A stretch of DNA of 62,493 nucleotides, taken from positions 1-62,493 of the forward strand of contig NZ_JAGQBU010000016.1 of assembly GCF_024345795.1 (NCBI RefSeq), in the 5' to 3' direction. The position numbers and the translations under genes are program-made. The notes below the pieces were generated by a model. It had not been told where the DNA came from. It made no database searches and saw only the letters and a program-made list of their open reading frames with translations. Below, piece after piece: positions 35,118-45,643 of the stretch (within the stretch, counting starts at the first letter, position 1; every line of letters begins with the position of its first letter). Origin of the DNA: Synechococcus sp. J7-Johnson. Its GTDB lineage: Bacteria > Cyanobacteriota > Cyanobacteriia > PCC-6307 > Cyanobiaceae.

Positions 35118-38100
35118 GCCTGTCGGATACCTTCATTCGCCGCCCAGTGCTCAGCACGGTGTGCAGCGTGCTGATTCTGTTGGCGGGGGTGATCAGCCTG
35201 CCTCTGCTGCCGATCGAGAACCTTCCCAACATTGCCCCGCCCACGATCCAGGTGAACGCCAACCTGCCGGGTGCCGATGCACTCACGGTGGAGAGTGCCG
35301 TGACTGGTCCGCTGGAGGAGCAGATCAACGGCGCGCCGGGGATGGATTACATCACCTCCACCAGCACGGGTGAGGGCAGCAGCCAGATCAATGTCTATTT
35401 CAAGCCGGGCACAAATCCTGATATCGATCAGGTGAATGTGCTCAACCGGGTACAGACAGCCACTCCCCAGCTGCCCCCCCAGGTGAATGCCCAGGGTGTG
35501 ACGGTTCAACAGACTTCAGGCAGTTATCTACTTGTTTACAATATCACCTCCAGCGAAGGCCAGTTCGATCGGAACTACCTGAACGGACTGGTGCAGCTCA
35601 ACTTGCTGTTCCCGCTCACCCGAGCCGATGGAGTCGGCCAGGTGAACATCTTCGGTGCCAGTGATCCAGCCTTTCGGCTCTGGGTGGACCCGCTCCGACT
35701 TTCCCGCTTCAACCTCGCCGTCACCGACGTGGTGAATGCGCTGAAGTCGCAGAACGTGGTGGTGATAGCTGGCAGCATCGGTGGCCCACCGTCCCTGCCG
35801 AGCAACCGCAGCACATTCCCGATTCTGGTGAATGGTAATCTCAAGACAGTGGCTGAGTTTGAGCAACTCATCCTGGCGAAAGGACCCGATGGCGGACTGA
35901 TCCGGCTTGGGGATGTGGGGCGGGCTGAGTATGCCTTTCAGAATTTCAATCAGGCGGCCGTGAATGCCATCAGTGGCCACCCTTCCGTCGGCTTCGGTGT
36001 GATCCAGCTGCCGGGAAGCAATGCCATCACCACCGCCAAGGCCGTTGATCAGGTGCTCAGCCAGTTCCGCAACACTTTGCCCCCTGGCGTGGTTCTGGAG
36101 AAGGTGTTCGACCAGACCGACTTCATCAATGCGTCGATCGAAGGGGCCCTCGATGCCCTGCGCGATGCAGTGGTGCTGGTGCTGCTGATCATTTTTCTGT
36201 TTCTGCAGGACTGGAAGGCCACGGCCGTGCCTGCCCTGGCACTGCCGATTGCGCTGCTTGGAGCGATGGTGTTCGTGAAGTCCTTCGACTTCTCGATCAA
36301 TGAACTCACCCTGCTCGGAATCATCCTGGCCACGGGCCTGGTGGTGGACGACGCCATCGTGGTGGTGGAGGCTGTCTCGGCCCGGATCGAGGCTGGAGAG
36401 CCTCCGTTCCTGGCCGCCTCCAATGCCATGAAGGAGCTCACCGGCGCGATCCTCGCCACCGCCCTCGTGCTCCTGGCGGTGTTCGTGCCTGTGGCCTTCT
36501 TCCCCGGCGCCACCGGGGTGATCTATCGCCAGTTCGCGCTCACGATCGTGTTCTCGATCCTGGTGTCCACGTTCAACGCGATCACCGGCAAGCCCCTGCA
36601 GTCGGCACTGCTGCTCGGCGGTGGCAAAACCGAACCCCGCGGCTGGCGCTGGACCGCCATCGGCGGTGCCCTTGGAGCCTTGTACGGCACCCTGGCCGGT
36701 GGCTGGTTGCTGGCCCTGGTGCTCGGGGTGGCGGGTGCGGTGGTGGGCAGCTTCCTGATGCCCATCTTCACGGCGTTCAACAAGGCCTTCGAGCAGGTGG
36801 CCCGCGGCTACGCCGCCCTGCTCCATCAGGTGATTCGCCTGAGAACGGTTGTGGCCGTGGCGCTGCTGGGAGGGGTTCTGGTCACCGGTGCCGCCTTCGT
36901 GCTCATTCCCACCGGCTTCGTGCCCACCGAAGACCAGGGCTACGGCCTGGGCATCATTCAGTTGCCTGCCCAGGCTTCGATCGAGGCCACGATGGAGGTG
37001 GCGGATCAGGCCCGAAAGGTCATTGCCAAGGAAACCGATGTGGTGTCTGGGGAGATGGTGGGTGGAGCCGGCTTCAACGGCGGCTCACTCAATCAGGGCA
37101 TCTTCTTTTTCGGCCTCAAGCCCATCGAGGAGCGCACCAGGCCTGAGCAATCCGCCGACGCGATCATCAAGCGCTTGAACAAGGCCTTCTCTGAGATCCC
37201 AGGTGCGATCGTGCTGGCCCAGGCGCCGGCCGCCGTGCCTGGCTTCGGCGCCCAGGGGGGGCTGTCCTTCCAGTTCAACGACCTCAGCAATGGCGGCTAC
37301 AGCCCCACCGAACTGTCCGGCCTGGCGCGGGAGCTGATCGCCAAGGCCCGCTCCACCGGCATTTTCGGCAATCTCTACACCCAGTTCGTGAGCGATGCCC
37401 CGGTCTGGCGGCTGGATGTGGACCGCGACCGCATGGCCTCGCTCGACATCGATTACAGCGCCGCGATGGAGGCTCTGGGTACCCTCACCGGCGGCAGCTT
37501 CGTGAATCAGACCTACGAACAGCAGCAGTACCGGCAGGTGGTTGTCCAGGCGGATGCCAGCCATCGCGGCATGATCCAGGACCTGAACAACCTCAACATC
37601 AGCAACCGCGCCGGCCAGCTGGTGCCGCTCTCCAATGTGGTGAAGGCCCGCCTGGACAGTGCCCCGCCGATCATCAGCCACTTCGACCTCTACCGCACGG
37701 TGCTGATCCAGGGGGTGGAGGCCGCCGGCAAGAGCAGCGGCCAGGCGATCGACACCATCTCCGAGGTGTTCCGTCGCTTCAATTTCGCCAACATCGGCTC
37801 GGCCTGGTCGGCCCTGACCCGATCCGAGGTGCAGGCAGGCGCCCTGGCGATTCTGGTGTTCGCTCTGGGGATCGTGGTGGTGTACCTGGTGCTCTCCGCC
37901 CAGTACGGAAGCTACATCGATCCGCTGATCATTCTGATGACGGTGCCCCTGGCCATGCTCGGGGCGCTCATGTTCCTGGTGCTGCGCGGCCAGGTGAACA
38001 ACGTGTATGCCCAGGTGGGCCTGGTGACCCTGATCGGCCTGGCGGCAAAGAACGGCATCCTGATCGTGGATCTGGCCAACCAGCGCATGGAGCAGGGCAT

Positions 38101-38389
38101 GACGGCGGCGGAAGCGGCGATGGCGGCCGCCTGCTCACGGCTGCGACCGATCCTGATGACGGCGATGGCTGCCCTGGCCGGTTTCTTTCCCCTGCTGGTG
38201 GCCAGCGGAGCCGGTGCCCTCAGTCAGCAGTCCCTGGGGGCGGTGATCTTCGGCGGTCTGCTTGTGGCCACAGGCCTCAGTCTGTTCGTGGTGCCGTCCT
38301 TCTATGTGCTGATGAAGCAACTGGAGGCGGCCTGGTTCCCGGCCAGCCAGGCCACTGAGCCGGTGCTGCCGGCGGGACCTGTCCCCTGA
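35114..38389 (+). CDS. Second RND multidrug efflux pump permease
   Basis: A 1091-residue HAE-1-type RND antiporter with the same order as the pump at 30225: TVCSVLILLAGVISLPLLPIENLP for helix 1, LTLLGIILATGLVVDDAIVVVEAVS in helix 4, and QVGLVTLIGLAAKNGILIVDLANQRM in helix 10. It has its own matched adaptor directly upstream. The two adaptor-pump pairs are similar enough in layout to suggest an old tandem duplication, but the protein sequences have diverged along their length, so they likely export different compounds. Confidence 0.92.
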   Translation: MSLSDTFIRRPVLSTVCSVLILLAGVISLPLLPIENLPNIAPPTIQVNANLPGADALTVESAVTGPLEEQINGAPGMDYITSTSTGEGSSQINVYFKPGTNPDIDQVNVLNRVQTATPQLPPQVNAQGVTVQQTSGSYLLVYNITSSEGQFDRNYLNGLVQLNLLFPLTRADGVGQVNIFGASDPAFRLWVDPLRLSRFNLAVTDVVNALKSQNVVVIAGSIGGPPSLPSNRSTFPILVNGNLKTVAEFEQLILAKGPDGGLIRLGDVGRAEYAFQNFNQAAVNAISGHPSVGFGVIQLPGSNAITTAKAVDQVLSQFRNTLPPGVVLEKVFDQTDFINASIEGALDALRDAVVLVLLIIFLFLQDWKATAVPALALPIALLGAMVFVKSFDFSINELTLLGIILATGLVVDDAIVVVEAVSARIEAGEPPFLAASNAMKELTGAILATALVLLAVFVPVAFFPGATGVIYRQFALTIVFSILVSTFNAITGKPLQSALLLGGGKTEPRGWRWTAIGGALGALYGTLAGGWLLALVLGVAGAVVGSFLMPIFTAFNKAFEQVARGYAALLHQVIRLRTVVAVALLGGVLVTGAAFVLIPTGFVPTEDQGYGLGIIQLPAQASIEATMEVADQARKVIAKETDVVSGEMVGGAGFNGGSLNQGIFFFGLKPIEERTRPEQSADAIIKRLNKAFSEIPGAIVLAQAPAAVPGFGAQGGLSFQFNDLSNGGYSPTELSGLARELIAKARSTGIFGNLYTQFVSDAPVWRLDVDRDRMASLDIDYSAAMEALGTLTGGSFVNQTYEQQQYRQVVVQADASHRGMIQDLNNLNISNRAGQLVPLSNVVKARLDSAPPIISHFDLYRTVLIQGVEAAGKSSGQAIDTISEVFRRFNFANIGSAWSALTRSEVQAGALAILVFALGIVVVYLVLSAQYGSYIDPLIILMTVPLAMLGALMFLVLRGQVNNVYAQVGLVTLIGLAAKNGILIVDLANQRMEQGMTAAEAAMAAACSRLRPILMTAMAALAGFFPLLVASGAGALSQQSLGAVIFGGLLVATGLSLFVVPSFYVLMKQLEAAWFPASQATEPVLPAGPVP

Positions 38390-38390
38390 G

Positions 38391-38681
38391 ATGCCCCTGC
38401 CCCGGCCATCTGGATATCAACCGAGGCGCCAGTTGCGGGTCGATCGTCGCCGCATCGTGCTGGCGGGGATGATCAATCTGGCCGCGGCATTGGTGCTGCT
38501 GACCCTGGCCCACCGGGTGTCTCGAACGCCCGGTGAATTGCTGCCACCGATTCATCCCCGCTTCTGGGTGGTGGTGGCGGGGATGGCGGCGTTCTGCGGT
38601 GTCTGGGGCGAGAGCCTGCGTCAGATCAGCCTCACCCGCCGCGGCGAGCCCGGTGCCCCGCTCGATGAGCGGAGCGACTGA
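38391..38681 (+). CDS. Small two-helix membrane protein behind the second RND pump
   Basis: A 96-residue protein. A basic start (RQLRVDRRRIVLAGM) leads into one hydrophobic segment (MINLAAALVLLTLAH) and a second (FWVVVAGMAAFCGVWGESL), then a polar tail. The start lies one base after the pump stop. It occupies the same position as the 94-residue protein behind the first pump but shows no obvious sequence similarity to it. Confidence 0.55.
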   Translation: MPLPRPSGYQPRRQLRVDRRRIVLAGMINLAAALVLLTLAHRVSRTPGELLPPIHPRFWVVVAGMAAFCGVWGESLRQISLTRRGEPGAPLDERSD

Positions 38682-38696
38682 GACAGGGGCGGCAGC

Positions 38697-40472
<1,776 letters not shown>

Positions 40473-40479
40473 TCATTGC

Positions 40480-40869
40480 ATGATCTCCACGCCGATGGTT
40501 TCCCCCTCGTCCCGGTCGAGCAGGATCCAGGTGATGCTGCTGTCCCTGGTGGCCCTCAGTCTTGCTCCTGCCCAGGCCGGAATGCTGGGCGCTGCGCCGG
40601 CCAAGCCGATGGCCCAGGCCATCAGCGTGACCCGGCAGGCTGCCACGGCCGTTCTCGAGAAATCGGGCACCTCAAGCTGCCTCACCGGCAAGCTCACCAA
40701 TGCCCTGCTCAGCCTCTCCTCCAGTTGTGAGGCCGTGGGCGATCGCTCTCCCATCTGTGAGTTGGCCAATCAGGCGGCGGTGACCACCGGCTGGTCGATG
40801 GATTTCATGGAACGCACCTCCCAGGAGTTGCTGAAGCTCTCGGATACGCCCGTGGCCACAACTCCCTGA
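40480..40869 (+). CDS. Secreted protein of unknown function
   Basis: A 129-residue product with an N-terminal signal-like helix (RIQVMLLSLVALSLAPAQA) and a mature part with four cysteines (SSCLTGKL, SSSCEAV, PICELAN) likely forming disulfides, in a helical context (AISVTRQAATAVLEKSG; TTGWSMDFMERTSQELL). A second in-frame ATG at 40495 begins MVSPSSRSS. Divergent from pgm, and no family recognised. The next gene, facing it, is also a secreted cysteine-containing protein. Confidence 0.5.
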   Translation: MISTPMVSPSSRSSRIQVMLLSLVALSLAPAQAGMLGAAPAKPMAQAISVTRQAATAVLEKSGTSSCLTGKLTNALLSLSSSCEAVGDRSPICELANQAAVTTGWSMDFMERTSQELLKLSDTPVATTP

Positions 40870-40901
40870 ACTTTTACCGGCCACCGGGCTTGGACCGCCA
40901 C

Positions 40902-41417
40902 TCAGCGGCTGCCTGATCCAAATCCGAAGCCAGAACCGGATGGTCGAGCGCCACCCGATCCCCCTGGCGCATCACTGGCTGCGGATCCAGGCCCACCAGG
41001 GCCGGACCCATCCTTGGCAACGGGCTTGCTCACCGGCCGGCAGCTGCTGACCACCCGGTCCGCAGCGGCATCGATGCCGTCCCGCCGGGTGAGGCTGTTG
41101 CTGGGGCCTGTCACGGCGATCTGCACCACTCCCCAGAGGGCGTCCTTGCAGAAGCCCGAGAGAAGGGGGTGATCCATCAGTGGATCCGCCAGCTTGCGGG
41201 CCCGATCACAGGTGGCGGCGCTGTTCTCCCTGCCGCAGTCGAGGGCGGCCAGTTGCACCCGGCGCAGGGTCTCACTGCTTGGGTAGATGGCCAAGCTGTC
41301 GTTGGCCTCGGCCGGGCTCCAGCCGAGTCCGGGCGCAGCGAGCATCACGGCGCTCAACAGCGAGGCGGCAAGGCTTGATCGGGCCATCGATGCACGGCAG
41401 CAACTACGTCTCATCAT
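40902..41417 (-). CDS. Secreted protein of unknown function
   Basis: A 171-residue product. A signal peptide (ARSSLAASLLSAVMLAAPGLG, cleavage near AEAND) leads to a helical, cysteine-containing middle (LRRVQLAALDCGRENSAATCDRARKLADPLMDHPLLSGFCKDALW) and a glycine/serine/proline-rich tail from about residue 135. The spacing of the cysteines (CGRENSAATC) suggests a disulfide. The middle resembles small cyanobacterial periplasmic proteins, but I cannot name one. Confidence 0.55.
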   Translation of the reverse strand: MMRRSCCRASMARSSLAASLLSAVMLAAPGLGWSPAEANDSLAIYPSSETLRRVQLAALDCGRENSAATCDRARKLADPLMDHPLLSGFCKDALWGVVQIAVTGPSNSLTRRDGIDAAADRVVSSCRPVSKPVAKDGSGPGGPGSAASDAPGGSGGARPSGSGFGFGSGSR

Positions 41418-41426
41418 GGCGGCGGC

Positions 41427-42644
41427 TCATACCGTGATCTCAACCGTGGCCAGACCCTGCCGCAGGGGAATCTGGCGCTGCCGCCAGGAGTGTCCGATTC
41501 GCTCCCCCAGCCATGGAGCCAGCTGCACCAGAGCACGGCGCAGCAGGGGCGATCGACGCAGCAGCTGGGCCTGGCGGGCCTCCTGCTGCTGCAGGGTCTG
41601 GGCTCGCTGGATCTCCGGCAAGCGCTCGGCCTGGATCTGCTCCAGGCTGGTGTCGACGGCTGCGGTATCGCCCGCCATCAGGGGAGCGAGGAGCAGGTTG
41701 GCGGCCACGACCGCGTCGCGCAGGGCCATGTTGATCCCCTGGGCCCGGATCGGGCTCATCGGGTGAGCGGCATCGCCCAGCAGCAGCAGGCCTGGGCGGT
41801 GCCAGCGGCGGCAGCAGCCCACCTGAACCGAGAGCTTCAGCGGTGCGCTGATCGCTGGGGCTACCTGGCGAAGGTGATAGGCCAGCCAATCGGGGGCCAT
41901 GGCCGCAAAAACTTCGCCCCAGGCCTGGGGGCTGCGCTCGAACCGCTCGCCTGGGCTGAGCACCCAGCCCAGCTGCAGCTCCCCAGGCTGGGCGCCATGG
42001 AAAAGGCTGCAGGCAGCTCCGTCTTCACCCAGCAGCATGGTGAAGGCGTTGTCGCTCTCGAAGCGGGGGTGGCTGGGAAGGCGGAACCAGAGCAGGTCGA
42101 TGGGGCTGTTCTGGCGCTCAAGCTCCAGGCCCGAGCGCTGCCGCACCAGCGAGGAGCGGCCGTCGCTGGCAACCACCAGGGATGCCGCAAGCCGACTTCC
42201 ATCACTGAGCACGACCCCGGCGACGCGGCCCTCGGCCTCGATCACATCCACCACCGAAAGCCCCTGCCTCCATTGGAAGCCGCTGTCCCGGCTGGCACGC
42301 TCCAGCAGGGCCTCCAGCAGCGCCGGCTGGGAGATCAACGTGCAGGGTCGCTGGCCCTCCATGGGTTCCTCGACCCTGAACAGCTTCCGGCCGTGCAGAT
42401 GGAACGACCAGGCGCTCAGGGACCGCTGGGGCAGGCGGGCCAGTAAGGGGCCACAACCCATGGCCTCCAGAGCCGCCAGGCCCGATGGCATCAGCCCCTC
42501 GCCCCTGAACTGGCGTTGGAAATCCCGCGCTGCTTCCACCAGGGTCACCTTCACCCCCCGCTCAGCCAGCAGCATCGCCAGCGCCGCTCCCGCGGGGCCA
42601 GCCCCCACGATCACGACGGGCTGGGAGTCTGGGGCTGGGGTCAT
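41427..42644 (-). CDS. FAD-dependent monooxygenase (UbiH/PHBH-like)
   Basis: A 405-residue flavoprotein of the PF01494 group. FAD site: VVIVGAGPAGAALAMLLAERGVKVTLVE; the second block is VVASDGRSSLVRQRSGL (DG motif), and the third is LLLLGDAAHPMSPIRAQGINMALRDAVVAANLL (GDAAH). Such enzymes hydroxylate aromatic or polyprenyl substrates or, in cyanobacteria, act in cofactor and pigment steps; the substrate cannot be read from the sequence. ATG at 42644 overlaps the phospholipase-like gene's stop (ATGA), suggesting they are on one transcript. Confidence 0.85.
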   Translation of the reverse strand: MTPAPDSQPVVIVGAGPAGAALAMLLAERGVKVTLVEAARDFQRQFRGEGLMPSGLAALEAMGCGPLLARLPQRSLSAWSFHLHGRKLFRVEEPMEGQRPCTLISQPALLEALLERASRDSGFQWRQGLSVVDVIEAEGRVAGVVLSDGSRLAASLVVASDGRSSLVRQRSGLELERQNSPIDLLWFRLPSHPRFESDNAFTMLLGEDGAACSLFHGAQPGELQLGWVLSPGERFERSPQAWGEVFAAMAPDWLAYHLRQVAPAISAPLKLSVQVGCCRRWHRPGLLLLGDAAHPMSPIRAQGINMALRDAVVAANLLLAPLMAGDTAAVDTSLEQIQAERLPEIQRAQTLQQQEARQAQLLRRSPLLRRALVQLAPWLGERIGHSWRQRQIPLRQGLATVEITV

Positions 42645-44101
42645 GGCTGCTGCGCTGTGGCGGCCAGTGGCCGAGGTGTGCCTTGGCCGCAGGTCTGGCG
42701 GACCCGCTTCAGCTTGCGCCGCAGCCGAGAGGTGATTCCCAGCTCCGCCCCCTGCCACATCCGGTCTTGCTCACGGCTGAAGTGGGCCGCCAGCTGGGGC
42801 GACTCCAAGACCATCAGGGTTTCATCGTTGCCGTGGGCGGCGGATGGGCTCCAGTTGAACGAACCGGTGATCACTGTCTTTCGATCCACCACGGCGAATT
42901 TGTGGTGCAGCTTGTCGCCGCGGGCCAGGCGTGGCGTACCCACTCCGGTGATCGGCTGCTGCCAGGGGCTGTTGCCCAGCTCCAGTTTGCAGAAGCGATC
43001 CGGCATCGAGACCCCCAGCAGATCAAGCACCTCCGAAAAGCTGCGGTTGGCGAAGCCGGGATCGGCCAGCAGCCGGATCGCCACCCCCCGCTGCCGCAGC
43101 TCGGCGAGGCGGTTGGTCAGTCCCTGGGCTGAGAGCACGAACAGGTTCAGATCGAGCTGTCGCTCGGCCCGGGCCAGGCGCTGATCGAGCAGCAGAAGGC
43201 CATGGTTGGGATCCTTGCGGCGGTGGGGAGCGAAGAGCACCTCGACTCGGGTGGGCCCCACCATCACCGCCTGCACCGGCCCTCCCTCCTTGGCGATGCC
43301 GAACCGGCTGTCAGGAAGGCCGCCGGGGCCATCCCCCCACATCCGGTTGAATTCCCTGTTGAACAGCGCGGCGAGGTCCTGGCTGTCGAAGCGCAGTAGG
43401 TGGTTGACGTTGCCCCGGGTGCGGCGGTCGTCGGGATCGCCGTGTATGCAGGAGGGGGTGAAATTGGTGGAGCCTGTCACCACCCAGCGCTGGTCCACCA
43501 CCATGAATTTATGGTGCATCAGACTGCTGCCCGCACTGCCGTCGGCGGTGTCGTCGAGCATGGGAATGCCGCCCCGTTGCAGGATGCGGACGGCATCGCC
43601 GCGGTCGCGCTCGCTGGCGCTCAGGTGTCCGTCGCGGTCGGTGTCTGCCAGGGCCATCAGGTGGCGGTGGCGCCCGAGCTGGTGAGAGCTCAGCCCCGCT
43701 GGCAGCTGCTCACTGAAGGGAGTGCTGTAGGTGTTCTCGAGGATCACGAGTACGCGCAACCCCTGGCGCTTGCGTTCCACCAAGGCTTCGGCAACCCTGG
43801 GCAGAGAGATTTCTTGCACAGCCACCAGGATGTCGCTCTCGGCCCGCTCGATCGTCTCGAGCAGGAACTGCTCAAGGTTGTCGCCGCTGCGGCGCTCGCC
43901 GCTGATCGGACTGCGGTAGTGGCGGTCGGCGCGATGGTTGAAGGCCACCTCCACCCCCGCCGGCAGGGGCAGATCCGCCGGGGGTGAGCCCAGGATGCGG
44001 GCGGTGGCGGAGCAACCGCCAAGACCGAGAGCGGAAAGGCAGGAGATCAGGGCGACCGCCCGGGCTTGGTTGGCGGTTTGGACGTCTGACAGGGGGCTCA
44101 C
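42641..44101 (-). CDS. Phospholipase D-like lipoprotein with an EF-hand-like loop
   Basis: A 486-residue exported protein. A lipoprotein signal ends LSALGLGGC. Two HKD motifs, HHKFMVVDQRWVVTGSTNF and HHKFAVVDRKTVITGSFNW, form a paired active site as in phospholipase D, cardiolipin synthase and Nuc-type nucleases. Between the first-half strands lies DTDRDGHLSASE, the 12-position loop of a calcium-binding EF hand (D at 1, D at 3, D at 5, G at 6, S at 9, E at 12). Domain order is PLD-like half 1 with the loop, then half 2. It could act on phospholipid or on nucleic acid outside the membrane. Confidence 0.82.
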   Translation of the reverse strand: MSPLSDVQTANQARAVALISCLSALGLGGCSATARILGSPPADLPLPAGVEVAFNHRADRHYRSPISGERRSGDNLEQFLLETIERAESDILVAVQEISLPRVAEALVERKRQGLRVLVILENTYSTPFSEQLPAGLSSHQLGRHRHLMALADTDRDGHLSASERDRGDAVRILQRGGIPMLDDTADGSAGSSLMHHKFMVVDQRWVVTGSTNFTPSCIHGDPDDRRTRGNVNHLLRFDSQDLAALFNREFNRMWGDGPGGLPDSRFGIAKEGGPVQAVMVGPTRVEVLFAPHRRKDPNHGLLLLDQRLARAERQLDLNLFVLSAQGLTNRLAELRQRGVAIRLLADPGFANRSFSEVLDLLGVSMPDRFCKLELGNSPWQQPITGVGTPRLARGDKLHHKFAVVDRKTVITGSFNWSPSAAHGNDETLMVLESPQLAAHFSREQDRMWQGAELGITSRLRRKLKRVRQTCGQGTPRPLAATAQQP

Positions 44102-44158
44102 GGACGGCGCGTTGCGACTGCCCTGAGCATTCCCCGCTGTGGAGGAGTTGGTCTGGCC

Positions 44159-44332
44159 TCAGTGGTGACCTGGCATCTCAGCGGTGCGCAACATCACAAC
44201 GAACCAGAGGGTGCTCACCAGTACGGCCATGCCCACGGCCGTGCCGATGCCCACTTTGACCATCAGCACTGGCACCAGGAAAGGCAGGGCAAGAGTGCCG
44301 GCCAGGGGTGTGAGGGCGACGAAGGTGCGCAT
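44159..44332 (-). CDS. Small two-helix membrane protein
   Basis: A 57-residue product, MRTFVALTPLAGTLALPFLV then a second helix GIGTAVGMAVLVSTLWFVVML and the tail RTAEMPGHH. Its ATG overlaps the DUF4912 gene's stop by one base, the main support for a real, co-translated gene. A GTG three codons upstream is also open. No family recognised. Confidence 0.55.
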   Translation of the reverse strand: MRTFVALTPLAGTLALPFLVPVLMVKVGIGTAVGMAVLVSTLWFVVMLRTAEMPGHH

Positions 44333-45474
44333 CAGAACCACTCAGCCACGGCCTGGTTGGAGGGATTGCTGTTGTCTTCAGGGGTGGTGCGCTCGAACTT
44401 GAGGGTGATGCTGCGCTTCTGCTCGCCATCGGCGGCCACCGCCTGGATGGGATAGAGCTGCTGGCCGTCGCGGAATGGCACCTGCACGCGGAAGGTGCCG
44501 TCGGGAGATAGGGGCACTTCTTCATCGCCGATGGTGAGTTTGGCGGTCGGATCGGTGGCGCCGTAGACGATCAGCTCCGCATCGGCCACAAGCCAGAAGG
44601 AACGCTGACGGGGAGCAACACCACCGATGCCTGATTCGTTGCGGCCACTGGCCCAAAGGCCGATGCCCGAATCGTGAAGACTGCGCAGGCCTGCGGCGGA
44701 GTCGGAGTCTTCGAGCTCATGGAAGGCTTCGGAACCGCGGCCAAAATGCTTCCAGCGCACCGTGGCGGTTTGGTAGAGGCGCTCATGCAGGCCGCTGTCG
44801 ACTCCTCCGGCCGCGTGGAGACCGCTATGGGGATAGGAGGTGGCCAGGGTGGTGTCGCTGGGTGCGGCTTCCAGAGAGAAGGGGACGAACTGATCGAGGA
44901 TCTGCTCGCTGGGATGCAGGGAAGGTACCCGGGCTATGGCTGAGAAACCCAGGGAGAGCCAGCCACCACCGTGCTTGCGGTACCCCAGCTCAACGCGGTA
45001 ATCGCGATCGCTCAGTGGAACGGGCAGGTACCACTCGGTGGCATGGCTGTCGACGGGAACCTCCTGGAGCGTGTGTGGGTGAGCGGCGCCCGAGGGCAGT
45101 CCGGTCACGTCGGCGACACGAAGGCAGAGCTGGCCAGCACCAGCCTCGATGGCCTTGAGGCGCTCGGCTTCGGCGATCTCCCAGAAGACATAGGCCCACT
45201 GGGGGTCCCTCGGCAGGAAGACAACCTTGGTTTCAACCTCGGGCCGCGGTGCTGGAGTGAAGCCTGCCTCCAGGATCTCCAGGCTTGGCGTGGAGGCGAC
45301 AGGTGGCATCACTGGTTCGCTGCGAGATCGTTCCCCTTCGCCCTTGGAGCTCTGGATCTCGTTGAGCAGCTCCTCCTTGGTTTTGCGGCTGTAGAGGCTC
45401 ACACCGAGGTCACTGGCGATCTGGCGGAGCTGGCGCAAGGTCATGCGAGCCAAGGACGAGAGAGCCTGAGTCAC
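44332..45474 (-). CDS. DUF4912 protein with an N-terminal Rho_N-like domain
   Basis: A 380-residue protein. The N terminus (MTLRQLRQIASDLGVSLYSRKTKEELLNEIQ, about residues 11-41) is a Rho-termination N-terminal/SAP-like helical module, which binds nucleic acid. After a polar linker comes DUF4912 (about 75-210, with PRDPQWAYVFWEIAEAERLKAIEAGAGQLCLRV and the HATEWYLPVPLSDRDYRVELGY block), then a second strand-rich region (AELIVYGATDPTAKLTIGDEEVPLSPDGTFRVQVPF) resembling a carbohydrate- or Ig-like domain. DUF4912 is common in cyanobacteria and has no assigned function. The start is GTG at 45474; a later ATG at 45444 begins directly at the Rho_N-like domain. Confidence 0.75.
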   Translation of the reverse strand: MTQALSSLARMTLRQLRQIASDLGVSLYSRKTKEELLNEIQSSKGEGERSRSEPVMPPVASTPSLEILEAGFTPAPRPEVETKVVFLPRDPQWAYVFWEIAEAERLKAIEAGAGQLCLRVADVTGLPSGAAHPHTLQEVPVDSHATEWYLPVPLSDRDYRVELGYRKHGGGWLSLGFSAIARVPSLHPSEQILDQFVPFSLEAAPSDTTLATSYPHSGLHAAGGVDSGLHERLYQTATVRWKHFGRGSEAFHELEDSDSAAGLRSLHDSGIGLWASGRNESGIGGVAPRQRSFWLVADAELIVYGATDPTAKLTIGDEEVPLSPDGTFRVQVPFRDGQQLYPIQAVAADGEQKRSITLKFERTTPEDNSNPSNQAVAEWF

Positions 45475-45583
45475 CGTTTCTCCGGATTTCGTTTGGGATC
45501 AGTTTGGGCTGAATCCTGCTGATCTCGGCCATCCAGCCGCCCTCCGTCAGCAACAGCTGACTGGGCCTCCGCTGGATGGCCAT

Positions 45584-45610
45584 GAAAAAACGGCGGTGTG
45601 AGCCGCCGTT
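45584..45610 (-). terminator. Rho-independent terminator of cpcG
   Basis: On the minus strand AACGGCGG-CTCACA-CCGCCGTT is followed by a T run (A run 45585-45590). It lies about 34 bases after the cpcG stop. Its strength suggests a well-expressed monocistronic cpcG message. Confidence 0.9.
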
Positions 45611-45643
45611 GCTGAGGGAGTTTTGGGTTGCAAACCGCTGAAC

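Noticed and set aside
35528-36826. Long minus-strand open frame opposite the second RND pump
   Set aside because: Shadow of a strongly coding gene; high Gln/His/Gly/Arg content typical of antisense frames in GC-rich DNA.
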